DNA from: Bradyrhizobium sp. 4
Lineage (GTDB): Bacteria; Pseudomonadota; Alphaproteobacteria; Rhizobiales; Xanthobacteraceae
NCBI RefSeq assembly: GCF_023100905.1
Contig: NZ_CP064686.1
Coordinates: 5,828,001-5,892,000 of the forward strand
Direction: 5' to 3'
DNA length: 64,000 nt
Below, one piece after another: positions 33,326 to 40,849 of this stretch (position 1 is its first letter; each line of letters starts with the position of its first letter). Under the pieces are notes generated by a model, which was given only the letters and a program-made list of their open reading frames with translations, did no database searches and was not told the origin of the DNA. The position numbers were made by a program, and so were the translations under genes.

Positions 33326-33576
33326 AGTCGCCCGTCGTGAAACGGTCGATCGTCGTCGCCGGCCACAAGACCAGCGTCAGCCTGGAAGAGGCGTTCTGGA
33401 ACGGCATGAAGGAGATCTCGGGCCTGCGCAACATGACGCTGTCCGAGCTGGTCGGCGAGATCGACGGCAACCGCCAGCAGGGCAATCTGTCCTCGGCGAT
33501 CCGCCTGTTCGTGCTCGACTACTTCAAGAGCCGCGCCATGGCCGCCATCCAGGCGGAAAAGGTCCCGGCCCAGTAG
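33322..33576 (+). CDS. Ribbon-helix-helix domain protein
   Basis: An 84-residue protein. VKRSIVVAGHKTSVSLEEAFWNGMKEI and NMTLSELVGEIDGNRQQGNLSSAIRLFVLDYF give a ribbon-helix-helix pattern (RHH_4 type): a short beta strand and two helices, as in Arc/MetJ-like DNA-binding proteins. It may regulate its own operon or act with DUF4169 as a two-protein module; neither is shown. GAGGAG precedes the overlapping ATG. Confidence 0.85.
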   Translation: MKSPVVKRSIVVAGHKTSVSLEEAFWNGMKEISGLRNMTLSELVGEIDGNRQQGNLSSAIRLFVLDYFKSRAMAAIQAEKVPAQ

Positions 33577-33593
33577 CCGTCTTGACGCTGATC

Positions 33594-33615
33594 TTGGCGC
33601 CGATCCCGGCGCCAA
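33594..33615. terminator. Hairpin after the DUF4169/RHH pair
   Basis: TTGGCGCCG pairs perfectly with CGGCGCCAA across ATCC, 17 bases after the RHH stop. No T tract follows, so it is a candidate 3-prime end structure and not a proven terminator. Confidence 0.45.
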
Positions 33616-33639
33616 TCGCCTCCGTCACGAAGCTGGTAC

Positions 33640-33656
33640 TTTAAAATCACTCTAAG
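33640..33656. promoter_or_regulatory. Iron-control-element-like site upstream of feoAB
   Basis: TTTAAAATCACTCTAAG agrees with the rhizobial iron control element (TTTAGAA, three bases, TTCTAAA) at 11 of 14 defined positions. This element is bound by Irr in Bradyrhizobium. It lies 60 bp before the feoA start, where a promoter would be expected. The match is by eye and inexact. Confidence 0.5.
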
Positions 33657-33715
33657 GTGCAGTTTCAGCGACCGAGCGCGCTTGACCTCGATGCCCTGCG
33701 TTGAAAATACAGGGC

Positions 33716-33991
33716 ATGACCGACATCCATGATACGCGTCCGCAGATGCCGCTGGGCCTGGCCCAGCGCGGCTATACCGGCGTCATCCAGCACCTTTCCC
33801 CCAAGGACGCAGGCTCGGCGCTCTCGGACATCGAGCTCGAGAGCCGGCTGATCGAGCTCGGCTTCGTCGAGGGCGCCCGGGTCGAGGTCTTGCACGAGGG
33901 GCTGGTCGGGCGCGACCCGATTGCCGTGCGGGTCGACAGCATCACCATCGCGGTCCGCCGTCGCGAAGCCATGGCCATCATCGTCGCCTGA
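33716..33991 (+). CDS. feoA: Ferrous iron transport protein A
   Basis: A 91-residue protein with the SH3-like FeoA domain: MPLGLAQRGYTGVIQHLSP, then SRLIELGFVEGARVEVLHEG and DPIAVRVDSITIAVRRREA. FeoA is a small cytoplasmic partner required for FeoB-mediated Fe2+ uptake. The ATG at 33716 was chosen over a TTG at 33701. feoB follows after 20 bp on the same strand, and an iron-control-element-like site lies upstream. Confidence 0.92.
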   Translation: MTDIHDTRPQMPLGLAQRGYTGVIQHLSPKDAGSALSDIELESRLIELGFVEGARVEVLHEGLVGRDPIAVRVDSITIAVRRREAMAIIVA

Positions 33992-34011
33992 AGCGACCGG
34001 ACCCCAACTTC

Positions 34012-35883
34012 ATGGAATTGCCCCTACTTCATCTCGCCCTGGTGGGCACACCAAACAGCGGCAAAACCTCGCTGTTCAATGCGCTGACCGGCAGCCGGCA
34101 GAAGGTCGCGAACTATCCCGGCGTCACCGTCGAGCGCAAGGAAGGCTTCTTCGTCACGCCCATGGGCCGCCAGGTCTCCGTGGTCGACCTGCCCGGCACC
34201 TATTCCCTGCGCGGTCGCAGCCCGGACGAGGAGATCACCCGCGACTTCGTGCTCGGCAAGGCCACCGGCGAGATCGTGCCCGACCTCGTGCTGTGCGTGG
34301 CCGATTCCACCAATCTGCGCCTGACCATCCGCCTGCTGCTGGAGCTCAAGCGCACCGGCCGTCCGACGATCCTTGTGCTCAACATGTTCGACATCGCGAC
34401 CCGCCGCGGCATCACTGTCGACGTCGAGCGGCTCGCCAAGGAGCTCGGCGTGCCCGTGGTCACCTCGATCGCGGTGCGCAAGGGCGGCACGGCCGACCTG
34501 CTGTCCCTGACCGACGAGATTTCGGCGAAGCTCGCCGCCGAGCCGGGCGAGAACAATTGGCGGGCGCTCAGCGTGGCCGATCTGCGCGCCACCCAGCGCG
34601 AAGCCGACCGCATCATCGCCGATTGCGTCAGCCTTCCCAGCCGGCCCGACACCTGGACGGCGCGCATCGACGCGATCGTGCTGCATCCCGTCGGCGGGCT
34701 GATCGTGCTCGCGGCTATCCTGTTCGTGATGTTCCAGGCGGTGTTCGCCTGGGCGCAGCCGCTGATGGAGCTGCTCAACTCGGGCTTCGACTCCCTCGGC
34801 GAGTTCGTGCACGCCACCCTGCCCGCCGGCCTGCTGCAGAGCTTCCTTCAGAACGGCGTGATCTCAGGCGTCGGCAGCGTCATCGTGTTCCTGCCGCAGA
34901 TCATCATCATCTTCCTGTTCATCCTGCTGCTGGAAGATTTCGGCTACATGGCGCGCGCCGCGTTCCTCATGGACCGCATCATGGGCGGCGCCGGCCTGCA
35001 CGGCCGCGCCTTCATTCCGCTGCTGTCGAGCTTTGCCTGCGCCATCCCCGGAATCATGGCGACGCGCGTGATCGACAACAAGCGCGACCGGCTGACCACG
35101 ATCCTGATCGCGCCGCTGATGACCTGCTCGGCGCGCATTCCCGTCTACACGCTGATCATCTCCGCCTTCATTCCGGCCAAGGACGTCTGGGGCTTCATCA
35201 ACCTCCAAGGCCTCGTGATGTTCGGCCTCTACGCGGTCGGCATCGCCAGCGCGCTGGCCGTCTCGTTCCTCATCAAATTCTTCATGCTGCGCGACTATGC
35301 GCCGGCGCCGTTCATGCTGGAGCTGCCGGACTACAAGGTGCCGCGGCTGAAATCGATCGCGATCGGCGTCTATACGCGGGCCAAGATGTTTCTGCACCGC
35401 GCCGGCACCACGATCTTCTCGATGATGGTGCTGATCTGGTTTCTGGCCTCGTTCCCGCAGCCGCCCGCGGGCGCCACCGAACCGGCGATCGACTTCAGCC
35501 TGGCCGCGATCATCGGCAAGGCGCTCGAGCCGCTGCTCGCCCCCGTCGGCTTCAACTGGCAGATCGCGGTCGCGCTGATCCCTGGCATGGCGGCGCGCGA
35601 GGTCGCGGTCGCAGCACTCGGCACCGTGTATGCGATCGAAGGCGGCAAGGAAGCGGCCGAGCAGATCGGCCAGGTGCTGGCGACGAAATGGTCGCTCGCG
35701 ACCGCGCTGTCGATGCTGGCGTGGTACATCTTCGCCCCGCAATGCGCATCCACGCTGGCCGTGATCCGGCGCGAGACCGGAAGCTGGACCTGGATGGCCG
35801 TCACCTTCTTCTACATGCTGGTGCTGGCCTATGCCGCGAGCCTCCTGACTTACAACGTCGCGGTCGCGTTCGGAGCGGGCTAG
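34012..35883 (+). CDS. feoB: Ferrous iron transporter B
   Basis: FeoB imports Fe2+ across the inner membrane. The 623-residue protein begins with a G domain: G1 GTPNSGKTSLFNALTG, G3 VVDLPGTYSLRG, G4 LNMFD. It continues with the GDI-like helical region and about eight membrane segments, including the two Gate motifs around LSSFACAIPGIMATR (first Gate cysteine) and FAPQCASTLAVIRRETGSW (second). It is shorter than the 770-residue E. coli protein because the C-terminal cytoplasmic tail is missing, as common in alphaproteobacteria. No feoC follows. Confidence 0.96.
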   Translation: MELPLLHLALVGTPNSGKTSLFNALTGSRQKVANYPGVTVERKEGFFVTPMGRQVSVVDLPGTYSLRGRSPDEEITRDFVLGKATGEIVPDLVLCVADSTNLRLTIRLLLELKRTGRPTILVLNMFDIATRRGITVDVERLAKELGVPVVTSIAVRKGGTADLLSLTDEISAKLAAEPGENNWRALSVADLRATQREADRIIADCVSLPSRPDTWTARIDAIVLHPVGGLIVLAAILFVMFQAVFAWAQPLMELLNSGFDSLGEFVHATLPAGLLQSFLQNGVISGVGSVIVFLPQIIIIFLFILLLEDFGYMARAAFLMDRIMGGAGLHGRAFIPLLSSFACAIPGIMATRVIDNKRDRLTTILIAPLMTCSARIPVYTLIISAFIPAKDVWGFINLQGLVMFGLYAVGIASALAVSFLIKFFMLRDYAPAPFMLELPDYKVPRLKSIAIGVYTRAKMFLHRAGTTIFSMMVLIWFLASFPQPPAGATEPAIDFSLAAIIGKALEPLLAPVGFNWQIAVALIPGMAAREVAVAALGTVYAIEGGKEAAEQIGQVLATKWSLATALSMLAWYIFAPQCASTLAVIRRETGSWTWMAVTFFYMLVLAYAASLLTYNVAVAFGAG

Positions 35884-35911
35884 CCACGTCTCGAAACCAA
35901 AAAGCGCGAAA

Positions 35912-35941
35912 ACAACCCCATGCACAGTAGAAGGGGGTTGT
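35912..35941. repeat. Inverted repeat after feoB, likely dispersed element or terminator
   Basis: ACAACCCC and GGGGTTGT are separated by 14 bases (ATGCACAGTAGAAG). The AACAACCCCATGCACAGTAG core is a sequence I recall as recurring in Bradyrhizobium intergenic DNA, which was not checked. The element lies 29 bp after the feoB stop and could end that transcript. Confidence 0.5.
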
Positions 35942-36112
35942 GAAATCAATGGCTTACGCGTGTGCTCAAATCAGCTGACCGCAGCTGGTCAGAACCAACG
36001 CCTGGCGCACAAGGCCGGTTGCACCGTCGGGCAAAACAGGCGCATGATGGCATTGTCGGAGAATTGGTGAGACGCGCGGTGACGGCAGGATACCGAAGCG
36101 TGGCGCGCCTCC

Positions 36113-37288
36113 TCAGCCGCTGGCCTGTGTTCCCGGGATCGACACCGTGAACACCGTTTCATCCCGCATCGACGACGCGACGATCAACCCGCCATGGGCG
36201 CGCGCAATCTCCTGGGCGATGTACAGTCCGAGTCCAAGCCCTTGTTGGTTCGGCTGAACGTCGCCGCGGTCGAACGCAGTGAAAAGGCGCGGCATCGCTT
36301 CCGCCGGAATTGGCGCACCTTTGTTGACAACGCTGATGTCGAAGCCAGCTCCGGTCGCCTGCGCCAGGACCCTGATCGGCTCGTTGGCGTCTCCATAGGA
36401 AATCGCGTTGCCGAGAAGATTGGACAGCATCTGGCCTATGCGGCCGGCGTCGATTCTGACAGTCCCGGAGACGTTGATGACCGTTTCGATGACCCGATCC
36501 GGATGCACGTTCTCGAACTCCGCGACGATCTGCTTGATGACAGGCTCGAGTGCCTGCTCTCTCAGCTTGAGCTGCATCCCAGCGCCGAGCCGCGTGCGGG
36601 CGAAGTCCATGACATTGTCGATCAGGCCCGCCATCCGGGCCACGCTTCCTTGCAGAAGGTTGATCCAGTTCTGCCCCTCCTCATCGACCTTCTTGTTCAG
36701 AAGCCGCAGGCCGCCTTGAATCGAGGCGAGAGGATTTCGGAGGTCGTGCCCGAGCACGGCGATGAACTGCTCGCGCAGCTTGGCATTCCGTTGTTCCAGC
36801 GCGAGCCTGTTCTCGATCAGTTCGACGCGTTCGGCCGCGTCGAGGTGAGACGCGATCAGCTCGGCAAACAGCTTGAACATGCCGATGACTTCCGGGGTCC
36901 GAAGCTTGCGCGGCTTCGGATCGATCGCGCAAAGAGTTCCGAAGAATGAACCGTCGGGAAGGATGATCGGCACGGAGATGTAGCTTTGGAAGCCATATTG
37001 CGTGGGCGTGTGATGCGTGCAGTACGCGGCATCTTCGCTGACGTTGTCGATGACAACAGCCTCACGGCTCTGCCGGATCTCGTGGCAGATCGTGGTTTCG
37101 ACCTTGAGCTCGTCACCGGGTTTCAGCCCGAACGCAAGTTCGTCACGCGAGGCACAGGTGATCCACCTGTCCTCGGTGACGCGGGCAACGGCCGTAAACC
37201 CCATGCCGGTGGTCCGGCTGACCACGTCGAGGATGGTCGAGACCGCAGCGATTCCGCTGACCTTGGCTATGTCGCGCTCGAAATCCAT
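36113..37288 (-). CDS. GAF-domain sensor histidine kinase (soluble)
   Basis: A 391-residue cytoplasmic kinase without membrane segments, starting at 37288 behind GGAG. Residues about 20-160 form a GAF domain (CHEIRQSREAVVIDNVSEDAAYC, YISVPIILPDGSFFGTLCAIDP). The dimerisation/phosphoacceptor helix has FIAVLGHDLRNPLASIQGG with the autophosphorylated His, followed by the ATPase N box (LSNLLGNAISYGD) and G2 box (GLGLGLYIAQEIARAHGG). The Cys in CHEI and the CTHH motif suggest redox, light or ligand sensing as in phytochrome-like GAFs, but no chromophore Cys can be assigned. No response regulator gene is adjacent. Confidence 0.9.
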   Translation of the reverse strand: MDFERDIAKVSGIAAVSTILDVVSRTTGMGFTAVARVTEDRWITCASRDELAFGLKPGDELKVETTICHEIRQSREAVVIDNVSEDAAYCTHHTPTQYGFQSYISVPIILPDGSFFGTLCAIDPKPRKLRTPEVIGMFKLFAELIASHLDAAERVELIENRLALEQRNAKLREQFIAVLGHDLRNPLASIQGGLRLLNKKVDEEGQNWINLLQGSVARMAGLIDNVMDFARTRLGAGMQLKLREQALEPVIKQIVAEFENVHPDRVIETVINVSGTVRIDAGRIGQMLSNLLGNAISYGDANEPIRVLAQATGAGFDISVVNKGAPIPAEAMPRLFTAFDRGDVQPNQQGLGLGLYIAQEIARAHGGLIVASSMRDETVFTVSIPGTQASG

Positions 37289-37469
37289 TGCCACTCCGCG
37301 TCGGAACATTCGCTGGACGACCGTCACCCCCAACGAAAGCGCGTCCTTGCAATGGTAGGAAGCACTGCCCGTTATTCCGCGTCAATGTCATTCGATGCCG
37401 CTCGCCTGGAACGACGCGGTGAACATCGTTTCATGCCAATTGCAACGGCAAGGAAGTCGGCCGTTGCAG

Positions 37470-38084
37470 CTACCGTCCGCGCCGCCGGGAGCTGACCTCG
37501 GGTCTCCCCTCGGGGGCCGCCCACCCCAGGACACTCACATCCGCCAGCGCGTCGAATATAGCCGCTGTGCGTTGCAGACGGGCGATCGTACGTGCGCCTT
37601 CGACGGCAGCGACCAATGCGGAAGCGGTCGAAGATGCGCGCGCGGACGTGAAACCGCACCCTCTGAAATGCTCCGCGACGATCTCGGTTGAATCAGCAAA
37701 TCCGCGCGCGACCCGTTTGGTCAGTTCAGCGTCGAGTGCAGGAAGCTCATTCGCCAGATTCTGCATGAGACATCCATACTGGAAATCAGAGGCGACCATC
37801 TCGGCCGCGAACGCGCCGAAAATCTGGCGAACAAAACTCAGGGCATCGCCGGTCGTATTCGCCGAGATAGCCCGCAACACAGCCATTCTAGTCGCAACGT
37901 AATGATCGATTGCTTCTTCTGCGAGCTGTGCCTTACCGCGCGGAAAATGAAAATAGAACGATCCTTTAGGCGAGCCGCTTTCTTCGATGATCTGGCTCAA
38001 TCCCGTCGCAGTGTAGCCTTGGATGCGAAACAGTCGCTCGGCAGTGGCAATCGCGCGATCGCGGGCGTCGGTCTTACGGGGCAT
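37470..38084 (-). CDS. TetR family transcriptional regulator
   Basis: A 204-residue repressor starting MPRKTDARDRAIATAERLF; the helix-turn-helix is GYTATGLSQIIEESGSPKGSFYFHFPRGKAQLAEEAI. The C-terminal ligand domain resembles the LmrA/YxaF-like group (TetR_C, with FGAFAAEMVASDFQYGCLMQNLANE). It is divergent from the epoxide-hydrolase-like gene at 38304, and a perfect 35-bp palindrome at 38117-38151 lies 33 bp upstream of its start, so it most probably represses both itself and the hydrolase. Confidence 0.9.
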   Translation of the reverse strand: MPRKTDARDRAIATAERLFRIQGYTATGLSQIIEESGSPKGSFYFHFPRGKAQLAEEAIDHYVATRMAVLRAISANTTGDALSFVRQIFGAFAAEMVASDFQYGCLMQNLANELPALDAELTKRVARGFADSTEIVAEHFRGCGFTSARASSTASALVAAVEGARTIARLQRTAAIFDALADVSVLGWAAPEGRPEVSSRRRGR

Positions 38085-38107
38085 CCCGTCAGCATAACAC
38101 GCCTGGC

Positions 38108-38137
38108 TTGACACCGCTATGGTGATCGCCATAGTAT
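38108..38137 (+). promoter_or_regulatory. Promoter candidate for the hydrolase at 38304
   Basis: TTGACA (38108-38113) and TAGTAT (38132-38137) are 18 bases apart on the plus strand. The -10 element lies inside the palindrome at 38117-38151, so a bound TetR dimer would block RNA polymerase. Confidence 0.5.
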
Positions 38138-38151
38138 GGCGATCACCATAG
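38117..38151. promoter_or_regulatory. Perfect 35-bp palindrome, TetR operator candidate
   Basis: CTATGGTGATCGCCATA and TATGGCGATCACCATAG are exact reverse complements around a single G. Each arm is itself nearly palindromic (ATGGTGATCGCCAT), so the site could hold two TetR dimers side by side. It lies between the divergent tetR and hydrolase genes. Confidence 0.8.
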
Positions 38152-38303
38152 TAAATTTGCCCGCCGTATCACCGCTATCAGATTCACTTCCAGAAGCTGC
38201 AGTCTCGGACATTTCACCCTCACAGATTGCTGCGCAGGACATACTCAAATGAGCTCAAGCAACTTCGATTTCGGCAATTGTTCTAGCGAACGGGACCACC
38301 GAG

Positions 38304-39335
38304 ATGGCCTCTAGATCCTGCGCGATGATGCTTTTAGGAGCTGCCATGTTCACTGCGATGTCCAGCCGCGTCGTTTCCGGAGAAACTTCAAGCGATGCCA
38401 TCTGGCACAATAAAATCCCTGTCGCTTTGAGCGAGCCTGCGGTTGATATCGATAAGGATCCGAACCTTCTGCACAGATATGCGGAAAATGCAGGAACGAA
38501 TATCCACTACGTCACCATGGGCTCCAATCAAAAACCGCTGATGGTGTTCGTGCACGGATTTCCCGACTTTTGGTATTCCTGGCGAAATCAGATCCAGGCA
38601 TTTTCAGCAGATTATCAGGTGGTCGCTCTCGATCTGCGCGGATACGATTTGAGCGATCGGCCGAAAGGCGTCGAGAACTATAAGTTTCCGGTTCTCCTTG
38701 ATGACATTCGTACCGTGATCAATGCAGAGAGAAACGGTCGCAAGGCCATCCTGATCGGGCACGACTGGGGCGCCGCTTTGTCGTGGCTATTCGCCGGGCA
38801 AAATCCGGACCTGATCGAAAGACTTGTCGTCCTCAGCGTTCCTCATCCTGGCGCCATCACGAGGGAATTGCTCCCTTGGAACCATCCTATCGCGCAGGCC
38901 AAGGCCAGCGCCTACGCCACACGCTTCTTCGCTCGAGGCAAAGGCGACAATTTGACTGCGCAGGATTTGGCATACTGGGTTGTTGATCCACAGGTGAGGA
39001 GTCGATACGTCGAGGCTTTCGCGAAATCCTCCATCTCGTCCATGATGAATTATTACAAAGCCAACTACGCGTTTTCCCAGCTTGGGCTCAATCTTTTCGA
39101 CCCAACCATGAAGAAGCTCACCGGTGCCGTGATCAAATGCCCGGTCTTGCATCTGCACGGAATCGAGGAGAGCCACGCTTTGCTAAGCACGATTGATCTG
39201 GAAAAGTCATGGATTGAAAATCCCGACAATCTCACGGTCAAGATCGTGCCTGACGTTGGCCACTTCATTCAGCATGAAGTGCCTGATTACCTTAATCAGA
39301 CGATTGCCTCCTGGTTGAAAGATTCAGGAAGCTGA
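38304..39335 (+). CDS. Secreted alpha/beta hydrolase, epoxide-hydrolase-like
   Basis: A 343-residue protein with an N-terminal hydrophobic leader (CAMMLLGAAMFTAMSSRVVSG), suggesting export. The oxyanion motif is HGFPDFWYSWRNQ, the nucleophile is the Asp in IGHDWGAALSW and the catalytic His is in VPDVGHFIQHE, the set found in epoxide hydrolases and haloalkane dehalogenases. The lid has Tyr residues (NYYKANYAFSQ) that could activate an epoxide. Base composition and codons (many AAA, GAA, TTT, GAT) are clearly less GC-rich than the neighbours, consistent with acquisition by transfer. The divergent TetR and its palindrome imply substrate-inducible expression. Confidence 0.88.
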   Translation: MASRSCAMMLLGAAMFTAMSSRVVSGETSSDAIWHNKIPVALSEPAVDIDKDPNLLHRYAENAGTNIHYVTMGSNQKPLMVFVHGFPDFWYSWRNQIQAFSADYQVVALDLRGYDLSDRPKGVENYKFPVLLDDIRTVINAERNGRKAILIGHDWGAALSWLFAGQNPDLIERLVVLSVPHPGAITRELLPWNHPIAQAKASAYATRFFARGKGDNLTAQDLAYWVVDPQVRSRYVEAFAKSSISSMMNYYKANYAFSQLGLNLFDPTMKKLTGAVIKCPVLHLHGIEESHALLSTIDLEKSWIENPDNLTVKIVPDVGHFIQHEVPDYLNQTIASWLKDSGS

Positions 39336-39420
39336 GCCCGGTCTTGCGAGGCTAAGCGCACCGAGGCTTCGCGAAGATCACCTCGCCGACCTCTACTGCA
39401 TCTCGATGCGAGCATCCGGC

Positions 39421-39774
39421 TCAGTGGGCTCGCTCAGTGGGCTCGGTCGGTGGACCGGAGCCTGCGCTGACGCCGTCTTCGTCCGAATCATTCTCTGGCT
39501 CCCGGATCAGCACCGCCGGTTCGTCGTAACCCTTGCGGCTGCTGTAGAACACCAGCGCCATCAAGCCGATGCCCACGACCAGCGAGAACACGACACCGAG
39601 CACCAGTGCGACATAACCCGATGCCGGCACCTCGGTCGTCGTGCTGAACCAGCCGAGATAGCCGAGCGCGCCGGCACCGACGAGGAAAGCGCACAGCACC
39701 GCTATGACCGCCCATCTCGCGATCTTGCCGTCTCCGGGAGCGGGTGATTCCGGTTGCCCGTCTGTGCTGTTCAT
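39421..39774 (-). CDS. Small membrane protein with two transmembrane segments
   Basis: A 117-residue protein with segments at about residues 20-43 (ARWAVIAVLCAFLVGAGALG) and 53-77 (YVALVLGVVFSLVVGIGLMA), a Ser/Pro-rich N-terminus and a long acidic C-terminal tail (REPENDSDEDGVSAGSG). A clear GGAGGAGAG precedes the ATG. It is the last gene of a minus-strand set with the DUF302 protein, cytochrome c and molybdopterin dehydrogenase genes. I recognise no family. It might anchor or support the periplasmic dehydrogenase, from position only. Confidence 0.75.
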   Translation of the reverse strand: MNSTDGQPESPAPGDGKIARWAVIAVLCAFLVGAGALGYLGWFSTTTEVPASGYVALVLGVVFSLVVGIGLMALVFYSSRKGYDEPAVLIREPENDSDEDGVSAGSGPPTEPTERAH

Positions 39775-39819
39775 GGATCTCTCCTCCTGGAGCACGCGTC
39801 GCACGGCCGTCCCGTCAAT

Positions 39820-40290
39820 TTAGGGGGCGGTGACCTTGGTCGCAATCGCATGCAGGGCCGCCGTCATGGCGACGATTGCAGCCTTGGCCGGCTCGCCGAT
39901 GCCGTGACGCCCGGCGAGATACGCCGGATCGTTGTAGGACAGCCACGTCGCACCTTGCTCGTCCTGCCAGACCAAGGCCTTCAGCGGCAGATCGATGCCG
40001 CTGGTCTGCGACTGCTGCATCAATGGCGTACCACCCCTTGCGTTCCCGAAGAGGATGAGATTGGTCGGGCGCAACGGCAGGCCGGCAGCGGCGGCGCCCG
40101 CGGCATGATCGACATGGGCGAATATTGTGAGGCCCTTGACCATCACTTCCTCTTCCAGCCGCTTCATCGTCTCTTCAGGCCCGAAACTGCTCCTGATCGT
40201 GATCAGTCCGTCGACGGCCATGGCTTGGGTCTCCCATAAACATGTCACAGCAACCAAAGCGAGGATCTTGAGCAGCGCCGAAACCCTCAT
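39820..40290 (-). CDS. DUF302 periplasmic protein
   Basis: A 156-residue exported protein: signal peptide MRVSALLKILALVAVTCLWE ending near AMA, then a DUF302 domain (GLITIRSSFGPEETMKRLEEEV, GLTIFAHVDHAAGAAAAGLPLRPTNLILFGNARGG, ALVWQDEQGATWLSYNDPAYL). DUF302 domains occur with redox and sulfur-related proteins; their molecular function is not known. It lies 11 bases after the cytochrome c stop on the same strand. Confidence 0.88.
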   Translation of the reverse strand: MRVSALLKILALVAVTCLWETQAMAVDGLITIRSSFGPEETMKRLEEEVMVKGLTIFAHVDHAAGAAAAGLPLRPTNLILFGNARGGTPLMQQSQTSGIDLPLKALVWQDEQGATWLSYNDPAYLAGRHGIGEPAKAAIVAMTAALHAIATKVTAP

Positions 40291-40300
40291 GATCACACGC

Positions 40301-40849
40301 TCATTTCTTGCGGAATAGTTTTGCCGGATCGAATTCCGGGTCCGGAATGAAGCCGTCGCGGTTGGGCATCTTGATCTTCGGCAAGCTGTCCTTATCAACC
40401 TTGCCGTCGGAGGGAACGATGCCATTCAGACTCAGGATGTAGGCGGTGACGGCATACGTGTCGTCGGTGCTGAGCGAACCCGGCGTGGGATATGGCATCG
40501 CGCGGTGGATGTAGTCGTACAAGGTCGTCGCATAGGGCCAGAAGCTGCCGACGGTCTTGATCGGCGCGCTGGAGGCGAGTGTGCCCTGCCCACCGGCAAG
40601 ACGATCCTTGATCCCGCCCTGGCCGTTGTCGCCATGACAGGCCGCGCAATTGTCGGCGAAGACCTGCTTACCCTGCGCAGCCGTGCCGCTGCCGACAGGC
40701 AGCCCCTTGCCATCGGGTGTGACGTCGATGTCCCACAGCTTGATCTCCTCCGGAGTCGCGGGACGGCCTAAATCGAATGCAAATGCGGGCGCCGCGAGCA
40801 GGCCGAGCGCGAGAGCGGCTGCGACAAGCCCATTGTCATGCGAGGACAT
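40301..40849 (-). CDS. c-type cytochrome, probable electron acceptor of the adjacent dehydrogenase
   Basis: A 182-residue periplasmic monoheme cytochrome: signal peptide to about residue 24 (LLAAPAFA), heme site CAACHGDNGQGG, and a distal Met candidate in HRAMPYPTPGSL. It starts within the end of the molybdoenzyme gene (14-base overlap), so it is coupled to it and most likely takes its electrons, as SorB or SoxD do. It is much shorter than SoxD, which has two hemes, so the pair is closer to the SorAB arrangement. Confidence 0.88.
   Translation of the reverse strand: MSSHDNGLVAAALALGLLAAPAFAFDLGRPATPEEIKLWDIDVTPDGKGLPVGSGTAAQGKQVFADNCAACHGDNGQGGIKDRLAGGQGTLASSAPIKTVGSFWPYATTLYDYIHRAMPYPTPGSLSTDDTYAVTAYILSLNGIVPSDGKVDKDSLPKIKMPNRDGFIPDPEFDPAKLFRKK

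Noticed and set aside
33921..35930. A 669-codon plus-strand frame
   Set aside because: It overlaps feoB in another frame, is extremely Arg/Ala/Pro-rich and starts inside feoA. It is a shadow of high-GC third positions.
35962..36150. A 62-codon plus-strand frame after feoB
   Set aside because: No ribosome binding site, no family, and it runs into the kinase gene's 3-prime end. The 35884-36112 stretch shows only the inverted repeat at 35912.
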